Source: Leishmania martiniquensis (Eukaryota; Euglenozoa; Kinetoplastea; Trypanosomatida; Trypanosomatidae). Taken from it: 64,000 nt of DNA. Every line of letters starts with the position of its first letter. The first letter of the stretch is position 1. This document shows, one piece after another, positions 56,703 through 64,000 of this stretch. A program made the translations under genes and the position numbers. Below the pieces are notes generated by a model, which was given only the letters and a program-made list of their open reading frames with translations, did no database searches and was not told the DNA's origin. Location of the stretch: contig NC_090171.1 in NCBI RefSeq assembly GCF_017916325.1, forward strand, positions 698,501 through 762,500, written 5' to 3'.

Positions 56703-57952
56703 GATATGTCGGGAAAAGAAAAGACAGAGTTGGTGAGCACTGTACTGGACTGGCGGCAGCGGCGGTGTTGCCTGGAGGAAGGCGAGCCGACGCGAGCGGG
56801 CCTGTGGGTCGGCGTTCGTATGCTGATACGCTGATGATCTGTTCGAACTCTAAGGCGGGAGAGAGTGCCGCGAATAAAAATGGGAGGAGAAAAGAAGTGA
56901 GAAGCATGTATGCGGACTATGAGGAAGGGCTGCAGCGCACAAGATGCCGAATTCTGTGAGCCAGTGTCACGATATGCACGAGCAGCACCTTCACATGGTG
57001 GGCAAGATGTTGCCATAGTGTCCCCCCTGACCTCACCACCACCATCACCTCCTGCCGCTGGGCTCGGTTAGGGTCACAAGAGCATACTTCATGGACGACT
57101 GATAGCAGAGGCCACACGAATGCGCCCGACTCCACGATCGTTTGCCGAAAGCAAAGCGAAAACTTGCGCCTCGACGACTGAGAAGCATCCTGTGCGGCAG
57201 AGCCTCGGCCAATTCTGTTTAGTTTCGAATCAAGGCCTTTTTCGTGTGCATGTGCGCGTCCCCATGCGTCCGGCTAGTAGGCCGGCGGTATTCCCCTGTC
57301 TATGTCACGTTGATAAAGCTCTTCCGCTCGCTCTGCCCCATCTGACCTGCCCTTTGATCTCTGGCATGACAGCACATGGAATCAGCCACCAAAGGAGCAC
57401 AGCAGAACTCGATGAGAACAATCGCAAACAAAGCAGTCTGCCCCTCCCCCCCCACACACACACCCCCCTTTTTTTTTCGTGTTACGCGTAGTAGTAATCG
57501 GTTACGCAGCTTCGCTGACCCCTCCGTCACGCGCGGCCGCTACCCATGCAGTCTTTAAAAATTCCAACACAGCCACGCTCTCCCGCCCCCTCCCCTATGG
57601 CTGGCGCGCCGACGCCCCGAGAGGAAGACGAGAGGGAGTGCCGGAGGCGGCAGCAGCAGCATCGACAAACGCAGCAGAAGAGGAAGCGGCCGTTCCAGCG
57701 AGATGAAAAGCAGGCGGCAAGCCTCGCGCGTTTCCCGCATGCCGCTTCTGCCAGCGTAAGAAATGCGGGGTCATCATCGGTTAACACCATGGAGGGGCGG
57801 AGCCAGGTCAGCCAGAAGCAGCGAGACCGCGCCTGTGCGCTGGCTGGCACGAGCGGAATACGCTTACGCGCACCAAAACACCTTCACAAGCCGCCAGCCC
57901 CCTTCTCTTTTTTTTCTCCTCCGCCTTCCCTTGCCTACTGCTTCAGTGGCAA
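56703..57952. other. Intergenic region between DDX47-like and HAS1 genes
   Basis: About 1.25 kb, with a C/A-rich simple patch and T run at about 57442-57478. No gene is seen. Confidence 0.6.
56850..56865 (-). promoter_or_regulatory. Candidate trans-splice acceptor for HAS1
   Basis: Minus-strand CACTCTCTCCCGCC runs into TTAG, with the AG at 56850-56851, about 148 nt before the ATG at 56702. A second pyrimidine tract (56710-56729) follows but has no AG before the ATG. Confidence 0.4.
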
Positions 57953-59536
57953 TTATCTCGACTTCATCTGCTTCTTCGCCTCGCGCCGCTTCGCCCACAG
58001 AGATTTGTGCTGTTCCTTCTTCGTCATCTCAAAGATGGATTCATGTTCACGGCGCATGCGCAGCGTTGCAAAATCACGCGTACCGTGTTTGGCATCGTCG
58101 TAGCCCATATCGGCGTCTCCGCGGTCTCGCTTTCCTTTCCGCGCGGTTGTCAGCTGTCGCGACTCCTTCTCCAGGTGTCTCTCTCCCTCATCCTCGCGAA
58201 TTTCGCGGATAGCCTCCTGCTCTGCGTCCTCCACGCGCTGCAGTACCAGCTGCACCTCGCTCTCCAGTAGGGAAGGGTACTCGACGCACTTGACACCCGT
58301 TTGCTGCTCGATCTTTTGCAGTAGCACAATGTCATACTGACTAATGAGATTGACAGCCTTTCCTTCGGCCCCAGCGCGAGCCGTACGCCCCACGCGGTGG
58401 ATGTAGTCCTCGACATGGTCGGGTAGCGAGAAATTGACGACGACATCCGTGTGCGGTATGTCCAGGCCACGCTGCGCAACATCGGTGCAAACGAGCATTC
58501 GAACCTTGCCCTCCTTGAACTTGATAAGCGCAATGTTGCGGTTGGTTTGGTCCATGCGCCCCATCAGAGGCAGCGCGCGGTGGCCCAAGGTGCGAAGCGT
58601 CAGCGTGATCTTATGCACAAGTGCTGCGCTTCGACAGAAGATGAGGATGTGGTTGCCCGTCTCCTTCGTCAGAAAGAGGTGCAGGTAAGCGAGCATCTGC
58701 GCAAACGGGGCGAAAATGTAGAACTGCTTGAGCGTGTCTACTGTGGTGTTCTTGCGGTGCACCTGCAACAGCACCGGATCCCGCAGCGATGCCTTCTGGA
58801 GACGGTCGATCTTCGTGCTTAGCGTGGCGGAAAACAGCATTGTGCGGCGGTCCTGCGGCAGCTGCTCCAGAATGGCGTCGATCTCTTTCTCGTAATCCAT
58901 ATCGAGCATCTTGTCCGCCTCATCCAGCACCAGGGCATGCAGCTTTACGAGTTTAAAGCCCTTCGTGTTGCTGAGGTGATCCTTCACACGACCAGGGGTT
59001 CCGACGACAACATGCGGCCGCTTACTCAGGTCACAGGCCTGCTCCACCATGTCCGCGCCGCCCACCAGCGTCGCCACACGGAGCCCTACGCTGCGGCCTA
59101 GCATCAGAAACTGGGCCGTCACCTGCTGCGCCAGCTCGCGCGTGGGCACCATCACGAGGATGGAGAGATACGGCGTCTTGGGCTGGGTCAGCAGCCAGTT
59201 CACCAGGGGCAGCACATAGGCTCCAGTTTTGCCACTTCCCGTCTGCGCTACACCAATGAGGTCGCGGCCCTCGGCGACGACGGTGATGGAGGAAGCCTGA
59301 ATGCGAGTTGGGTGCTGCCAGCCAGCCTCGGCACACGCCTGGCACAGCTCACGGCACAGACCGAGATCCTGGAACATCTTGGTCTTGAACTCCTCGTCAT
59401 CCAAGAGCTCGGAGCCGAGGCTTTGATGCATGAGACTAGAAGCGCTCCTCGTTAGCATGGAGGCTCTGTTCTCCCGATCGGCCGCATCCTCGTCCTCGCA
59501 TATCGCCTTGGAAAGCTTGCGTCGTGCGGACGGCAT
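57953..59536 (-). CDS. RRP3: DEAD-box RNA helicase, Rrp3/DDX47 type
   Basis: A 527-residue protein starting MPSARRKLSKAICEDED. Motifs: FQDLGLCRELCQACAEAGW with the Q-motif PTRIQASSI; motif I VAQTGSGKTGAY; Ia VMVPTRELAQQV; Ib VGTPGRVKDHL; II VLDEADKMLDMDYE; III LFSATLSTKIDRLQKASL; IV ILIFCRSAALV; V LVCTDVAQRGLDIPHTDVV; VI YIHRVGRTARAGAEGKA. The DEADKMLDMDYEKEIDAIL stretch, SATLSTKIDRLQKASLRDPV, and QYDIVLLQKIEQQTGVKC are typical of DDX47/Rrp3, the nucleolar helicase needed for early pre-18S rRNA cleavages. The C-terminal 90 residues are highly charged and basic (KKEQHKSLWAKRREAKKQ). The length fits the family (about 450-530 residues). Confidence 0.9.
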   Translation of the reverse strand: MPSARRKLSKAICEDEDAADRENRASMLTRSASSLMHQSLGSELLDDEEFKTKMFQDLGLCRELCQACAEAGWQHPTRIQASSITVVAEGRDLIGVAQTGSGKTGAYVLPLVNWLLTQPKTPYLSILVMVPTRELAQQVTAQFLMLGRSVGLRVATLVGGADMVEQACDLSKRPHVVVGTPGRVKDHLSNTKGFKLVKLHALVLDEADKMLDMDYEKEIDAILEQLPQDRRTMLFSATLSTKIDRLQKASLRDPVLLQVHRKNTTVDTLKQFYIFAPFAQMLAYLHLFLTKETGNHILIFCRSAALVHKITLTLRTLGHRALPLMGRMDQTNRNIALIKFKEGKVRMLVCTDVAQRGLDIPHTDVVVNFSLPDHVEDYIHRVGRTARAGAEGKAVNLISQYDIVLLQKIEQQTGVKCVEYPSLLESEVQLVLQRVEDAEQEAIREIREDEGERHLEKESRQLTTARKGKRDRGDADMGYDDAKHGTRDFATLRMRREHESIFEMTKKEQHKSLWAKRREAKKQMKSR

Positions 59537-60408
59537 CTATGTGCGCGTCTCAGAGTGGCCCGTTTTGCCGACAAGTGCGACGCGAGGCGTTGCGTATTGT
59601 GATTTTTGTGTGCTCGTCTCGGCGTGCTTTTGAGCACAGGGGTGTGGAGGCATATGGATGTGATTGGGAGAGAAGTGGTGACACAGTGAAGGCAGCATGT
59701 GTCACGGTGCCAGATGGAAGCCGCGCTCAGATGCGCGTCAGGTGCTTTTTGTTTTGCATGAATGTCACCCGTGTTCGCATGTGAGTTGAAGACGTGAAAG
59801 GGAAGCCGAACATACTCGGGTGAGGAACGAGGTGGAAACAGCGCGGCGACACATCTGCACGCATGTGCATGGCTTTGCATCTTCCCCTTCCTGAGCGATG
59901 ACACGAATAGAGCGGCAGCGCAGGTTTGCGCATATGGTAAAGAGAGAGCGATAGATGGGGTGCACGCCGACAGTCCCACTTCAAAGTCAACTTTCGCCCT
60001 CTCTTTCGATCCCCTCCATAAGAGGAGCGGTGGCTGCGGGTACGTCGCCGATGATGCACGAGACGCCCCTCTCCCCTCCTGGCCACTTTAGGACGCGGTT
60101 CCAGCACCAGGGAAAAAGGCGCGCGGTCAAGACTGCAACACCCTTCGCATGTGTCCTTCGTCGTGTAGACGTGGTGGGCCTCCATTCGCGAAGCAAATTT
60201 CTCTGGTAGAGAAGGAGGAAAGGGCAGTGCCAGCTCACTGCAGACGCCATGCCAAAGCTTCAGTCCCCCCCATCGCTACCTCCAACAGCAAGTGCGCTGC
60301 GCCAACGCGGCGACGACAGCAGGCACGCAAGTCAGTGCGCTTCTCCCCCGTTCAGCGTGGCCGCGGCTCATCCCATGCGGCCTTCTTTTCCCTCGGCTCC
60401 GGCTGTCT
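59537..60408. other. Intergenic region between uS5m and the DDX47-like gene
   Basis: About 870 bp holding the uS5m 3' UTR and the helicase 5' UTR. No gene or clear repeat is seen. Confidence 0.6.
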
Positions 60409-61704
60409 TCAGTGGAGAAGGTAGTTGCGCTTCACGTGGGTTGGAAGCTTCGCATCGAGGCGCGTGTTCACCACCTGGAGAGCGCCGAGATCCTTTGAGG
60501 TCTTGCCCAGCCGCCGCAGCACGTCGTCCAGCGTGCGGCGCTTCGACTGCTTCACTGTACGCCCCTGCGACTCCTCTAGCTGTGCTCGCAGCTCGTCACC
60601 GCGCAGACCCATCTTGGGCTCGTTCAACTGCTCCTTGCTGCCGGCGAAGAAGTCCTTCCAGTAGACGTCGTCGTAGTAGCCCTTCTTGAGATGGTCTGGT
60701 ATGCGGTTGTCCACGATGCGGTCTGGCATGAAGATGCCGTCCTTGCCGGGAGGGTGCATCGCCATCATACCCTTACGACGGCGCACCTCTTCAAGGTACG
60801 GGTATATGTTGTGCACGAGACTGTGCGGCACCTTCCCGCGGCTCGCCGCGATTTCGCTAACACTGCGTAGAGCCTTTACCGCCTCGAAGACGCCTTCAAC
60901 GGTGTGTGTCGGAGCCTTGGGGTTGTTGGAGGCTTTCAGGTTGATCTTGCATCCAGCGTTCTGGAAGCCGAAAGCGCAGAGGATATCTGCCACGCGGAAG
61001 TTAGCCACGATACGCCGCGCGGGGTAGAGCAGCACCCGCGCACCATCGGCGTTGATGCGAACAGGGTACATGGGGCCTTCTTGCTCCAAGTCCACAGCAA
61101 TGATGTTTGCGAAGGCCTCGCGAATCGCCTCGTTGCGGGCCTCCTGCGTGCTCGGCGCCACTGCACGCCCAAAGCCCGCGATGCCCTTGCCACTTCCCAC
61201 ATACAAGACACAGTAAATCCACTGGCGGTGGTCTTTGGGGCTGAACTTTACCACCCGCATATCATACGCGACAATATTGAGCTGGAAGTTGCAGAGAAAC
61301 CTCCCGCGGTGTTCTTGTGGAATGAGCTCCGGTGTCAGCCAGGTGTTGGAGCGCCACTGGTTGTACTCGGTGTTCAACTTGTGCTTCCACTGAAAGCCCT
61401 CCGGGTAAAGGTCTGGCACGATCTTGTACTCGTTGTAGAGGTCGACGCCATTGTCCATGCCCTTCAGCCCTTTGCTGTCCGCGGCGTGCGCTACAGCCTC
61501 AGCAGCGTCACGGGTGTCGCGGAAGTACAGCGAGGTGCCGGTCTCGAGGTTGACGAACGGATTACGCATCTTCTCGAAGCGGCGGCGCGTGGCACTTCCT
61601 GGCTTCATCCACGTGTAGTAGATGCGAGGGATACCGCCGCGCATCGTGCCCTTCGCCGCGAACGACGTTAGGTTCTTGGCGAACCGGCAGGTAAGGCTGA
61701 GCAT
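60409..61704 (-). CDS. MRPS5: Mitochondrial small-subunit ribosomal protein uS5m
   Basis: A 431-residue protein. The N-terminus MLSLTCRFAKNLTSFAAKG is a typical mitochondrial presequence. The double-stranded RNA-binding-like uS5 core sits in the middle: VVKFSPKDHRQWIYCVLYVG, then SGKGIAGFGRAVAPSTQEARNEA and the C-terminal uS5 fold ARVLLYPARRIVANFRVADILCAFG with FQNAGCKINLKASNNP and EGVFEAVKALRSVSEIAASRG. Long N- and C-terminal extensions (about 130 and 130 residues) are usual in kinetoplastid mitoribosomes, whose tiny rRNAs are compensated by enlarged proteins. It would sit near the decoding centre of the mitochondrial small subunit. A splice acceptor lies only 9 nt before the ATG, which fixes the start. 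Confidence 0.9.
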   Translation of the reverse strand: MLSLTCRFAKNLTSFAAKGTMRGGIPRIYYTWMKPGSATRRRFEKMRNPFVNLETGTSLYFRDTRDAAEAVAHAADSKGLKGMDNGVDLYNEYKIVPDLYPEGFQWKHKLNTEYNQWRSNTWLTPELIPQEHRGRFLCNFQLNIVAYDMRVVKFSPKDHRQWIYCVLYVGSGKGIAGFGRAVAPSTQEARNEAIREAFANIIAVDLEQEGPMYPVRINADGARVLLYPARRIVANFRVADILCAFGFQNAGCKINLKASNNPKAPTHTVEGVFEAVKALRSVSEIAASRGKVPHSLVHNIYPYLEEVRRRKGMMAMHPPGKDGIFMPDRIVDNRIPDHLKKGYYDDVYWKDFFAGSKEQLNEPKMGLRGDELRAQLEESQGRTVKQSKRRTLDDVLRRLGKTSKDLGALQVVNTRLDAKLPTHVKRNYLLH

Positions 61705-61713
61705 CTTCGTCCA

Positions 61714-61746
61714 CTAAAAGAGGTGAAGGGGTGAAGAAAAAAAACT
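61714..61746 (-). promoter_or_regulatory. Candidate trans-splice acceptor for uS5m, very short 5' UTR
   Basis: On the minus strand a pyrimidine tract including TTTTTTTTCTTCACCCCTTC is followed by CCTCTTTTAG, with the AG at 61714-61715. Only 9 nt separate this AG from the ATG at 61704. Confidence 0.55.
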
Positions 61747-61851
61747 GCCTGCAACACGGCGAGGAACAGAGAAGGACCAGAGAGGGCGGCAGCCACAAAG
61801 GAGGGAACAACACGGGCCGCTCGCAGGACGGACTCTCTGCCTGCTTCTCGT

Positions 61852-61870
61852 TGTGTGTGTGTGTGTGTGT
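61852..61870. repeat. (GT)n microsatellite
   Basis: An uninterrupted GT run between the MVP and uS5m genes. Confidence 0.85.
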
Positions 61871-63301
61871 CTGCGCAAATGCCTTTCGTTGCTGCAGTAG
61901 CACGCGCACGCTCAGCGCTAGTGCAACAGGGTCAGGGCTTCAGCGCACCCCGAGTCTGCCTCTCTGTCTGTGATCCCCTCCGCACTTATCGTTAATTCTT
62001 CGCCGAGCAACGCCCCACTAAGAATGAGGGCGATCGAAGCCGCCGCGCGTGGCGAGAGAGCAACAACAAAGCGCACAGCAGCGATGCGTTATTGGAATAG
62101 AGCGTGTTTGGGGGTGGGGGAGAGGGTGAGGAGGAGGAGACGATGAATAGCATGAGCACCCCACACAACAGATAAAAGGGGCACAGCAGAACTGAACAGA
62201 GCGCGATCGAATCGATACAGCTCCCTTCTGTGGATACCCGGTCGAGACCAACGGGAAAGCGGGCTTCCAAGCAGCAGGTGGAGAGGCGTACTCAGCCCAT
62301 CCCTTCCTGGCGTTTGCGTTTCCTCGACATGTCTGCGGGCGTCTTTTACCGACTGGCCGGGTACACGCCGACGTAGGGCATCGCCTCTCCCCTTCTCGCC
62401 GGCCACGTGTCCCGCGGTGTGCGTCTATCCCTTCCTTCCTCGGCAGGTAGTGCGCTCAGCTCTCCGCCAGCCTTTTCTTTTTCTTCCCTCGCAGATTTAT
62501 CCGGGTGCATGGGTGCGCTCTCGTCAGCATGGCAGCAACGCGAGTGTCTGCAAAGGTGCGATGTCACCGTGCGTACGTGCGTGTGCTGAGACCAGAGAGA
62601 GCAGGAAAGAGAGGGTAGTCCCATCACACCGTCGTATTTCTCGGCGTACATGTCCCGTCAATGTACCGTCGAGCGCAGCCCGGCATGCCTTCACACCAGA
62701 TGATCCCTCTTCGCGGCACTCTTTCCATGTCTGCAAGGTGAACAAGGGTGCAAAAACTTACACACGAGGCTCACCAAAGCAGAGAGACAATACAAAAAGG
62801 TATGGTGCAAGGCGCGCCAACGACATCCAAAAGCAGGCGAGCGCATCCCAATAAAGAAACGGTGGCGGAGCACACGCCGGATGCTGCGCAAGTCCGTGCA
62901 GGGAAGAGGAAATGGCTGTCGATTGAAGTGAAAGATGAGAAGGAGTGCAGCTAGTGAGCACCTGTCCCCCATCTGCTCCTCCCTCCCCCTCCCAACAGCA
63001 CCGCTTGCGTCGGCTCGCCACGGCACCTTCCGAGGGCTGGCTGCGTCGACAGATAAGTTGTTCGCACCCGTGGCAAAGAAGTGATCATGCGCAGTGCCGC
63101 GCATATCCGTGCAAAACGTGCGTGCAGCGGCGGAAAGGGCGGTCGCCGCAAGAGGGGGGAGGGGCAGCAGAGAAAAGGAGAGCTCGTGTGTGCGTGTGCG
63201 TGTGTCTGTGGGGGGGAGAGGAGGGGAACCCGGACTCGAGCGAAGACGGGAGAGGGGATGAAAAAGTCAGCAAGCAGAATACGGCAGGGACTGCGTCTGC
63301 C

Positions 63302-64000
63302 TCAGTGCCGCCCCTGCCCTCGTTCCTCTTCGGTGTGTCCAACGAGACCGCCTGCTGCTTTGACGAGGTTGATCGGAGAGCTGCCATCCGTCACGAGGTA
63401 GCCCTCTAGTCCGAGACTCGCGAGGAGCCTTGCCTGTAGCTCGGGCCCGGCCCGAGCTATCTCCGCAATCGTTTCCGGCCCTAGCGCGGCGATCACCTTA
63501 TCCATCAGCGTGTGACGTACTTCCTCCAGCTCCTTCTCGTAGGCCAGCGTCATCGCGGCTACCCTCTCCTCCTGCTCAATGAGCAGCTGCTTCTTCTTGT
63601 GCTGCATCTCGTTCATGGTGTTGTAGAGCAGCATCTCCTTGGCAGCTCGCATTGTGACTGCCTTGACCGAGGCTTCGCTCTCGATGCGTGAGGCGGTGGA
63701 GAGCGCCTCCGCCACGGCCTTGGACTTGCCTGAGCTGACAATGGCAAGCCCGCTGCTCTCCGCGTCCAGCAGCACACGTCGCTGCTCCTCGTTGGCGACT
63801 TGATCGTGCATTCTCTGCCGCTCAAGTCGCCCACGCGCCTCCTGCTCGCGCGTCATGGCCACCTGCTGCGCCTCAGCCTCCTGCGCGTGGGTGGTAATCT
63901 CGATCGCCATCTTCACAGATTTTTGCAGGCCCTGCCGCGTGCGCTCATCGAGTACCTCCATCTCCTGCGTGTCCACCGACGTGACGACGAGGTGGTTCGC
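63302..64000 (-). CDS. MVP: Major vault protein, C-terminal part (5' end beyond right edge)
   Basis: The frame is open to the right edge; 232 C-terminal residues are visible. They follow the MVP layout: the end of the shoulder domain ([20 protein letters not shown]), the start of the cap helix ([20 protein letters not shown]), the long alpha-helical coiled coil ([39 protein letters not shown]), and the cap-ring signature [20 protein letters not shown] with [21 protein letters not shown]. The tail after this ([20 protein letters not shown]) is short compared with the animal protein. MVP is the main building block of the 13-MDa vault ribonucleoprotein; the cap helices drive oligomerisation. Vault function in trypanosomatids is poorly understood. 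The residue at 63976 is an internal Val (GTG), not a start. Confidence 0.93.
   Translation of the reverse strand, partial: ANHLVVTSVDTQEMEVLDERTRQGLQKSVKMAIEITTHAQEAEAQQVAMTREQEARGRLERQRMHDQVANEEQRRVLLDAESSGLAIVSSGKSKAVAEALSTASRIESEASVKAVTMRAAKEMLLYNTMNEMQHKKKQLLIEQEERVAAMTLAYEKELEEVRHTLMDKVIAALGPETIAEIARAGPELQARLLASLGLEGYLVTDGSSPINLVKAAGGLVGHTEEERGQGRH
63437..63459. repeat. Perfect 10-bp inverted repeat inside the MVP coding region
   Basis: TAGCTCGGGC and its exact reverse complement flank a 3-nt centre. It encodes part of the invariant ARAGPELQ cap motif, so it may be a by-product of codon choice. Confidence 0.7.

Larger units (their letters stand above)
61705..63301. other. Intergenic region between MVP and uS5m
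   Basis: About 1.6 kb, with a (GT)n run at 61852-61870. It contains the 3' UTR of the vault protein gene. No gene is seen. Confidence 0.6.

Noticed and set aside
1..64000. Strand-switch region, tRNA genes, retrotransposons (SIDER/ingi-like), CRISPR
   Set aside because: All recognisable genes point the same way; I found no tRNA cloverleaf with A/B boxes, no reverse-transcriptase reading frame, and no regularly spaced repeats. Short degenerate SIDER elements cannot be excluded by eye.

Overview
The window is nuclear DNA of a trypanosomatid, most likely Leishmania or a close Leishmaniinae relative. The evidence is long, GC-rich, intronless genes that are all on one strand, long intergenic stretches full of (CA)n and pyrimidine/purine tracts, candidate trans-splice acceptors (pyrimidine run followed by AG) just upstream of start codons, and a gene set typical of kinetoplastids (divergent mitochondrial uS5, major vault protein, COG3, an XRN exonuclease with a basic tail). 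The species cannot be fixed from the sequence alone.

All fifteen intact or edge-truncated protein genes and one decayed gene read from the minus strand, so the 64 kb is the interior of a single directional (polycistronic) gene cluster transcribed from high to low coordinates. No convincing plus-strand gene, strand-switch region, tRNA, rRNA, transposon or CRISPR was seen.

In transcription order (right to left): the C-terminal part of major vault protein (63302 to the right edge); mitochondrial ribosomal protein uS5m (60409-61704); two neighbouring DEAD-box helicases, DDX47/Rrp3-like (57953-59536) and DDX18/Has1-like (54729-56702); a 924-residue single-pass membrane protein of unknown function (50242-53016); an 846-residue Ras/Miro-like GTPase with a split G domain and a C-terminal CaaX box (46547-49087); a 3.5 kb intergenic region with a 443-bp CA/CACAGA array; a MORN-repeat protein (40242-43067); a pseudogene readable in one frame through three stop codons (about 37860-39130); an XRN-family 5'-3' exoribonuclease (34080-36779); a TPR protein (30745-33009); a small mitochondrial single-pass protein (29371-29691); succinate-semialdehyde dehydrogenase (25552-27081); a beta-propeller-like type I membrane glycoprotein (22492-24132); an unrecognised 1847-residue helical protein (15146-20689); COG3 (11733-14537); and a giant ORF of at least 3219 residues (9659 to the left edge) with a mid-protein concanavalin-A-like domain, which points to the BEACH (neurobeachin/LRBA) family.

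Neighbours in such clusters need not share function. Even so, two rRNA-processing helicases sit side by side, and an XRN nuclease and a mitoribosomal protein lie in the same unit. COG3 and the putative BEACH protein, both membrane-traffic factors, are also adjacent. The items most worth following up are the stop-interrupted gene near 38 kb, the split-domain prenylated GTPase, the giant BEACH-like gene, the perfect 18-bp inverted repeat just after the 1847-residue gene, and the large CA/CACAGA array.
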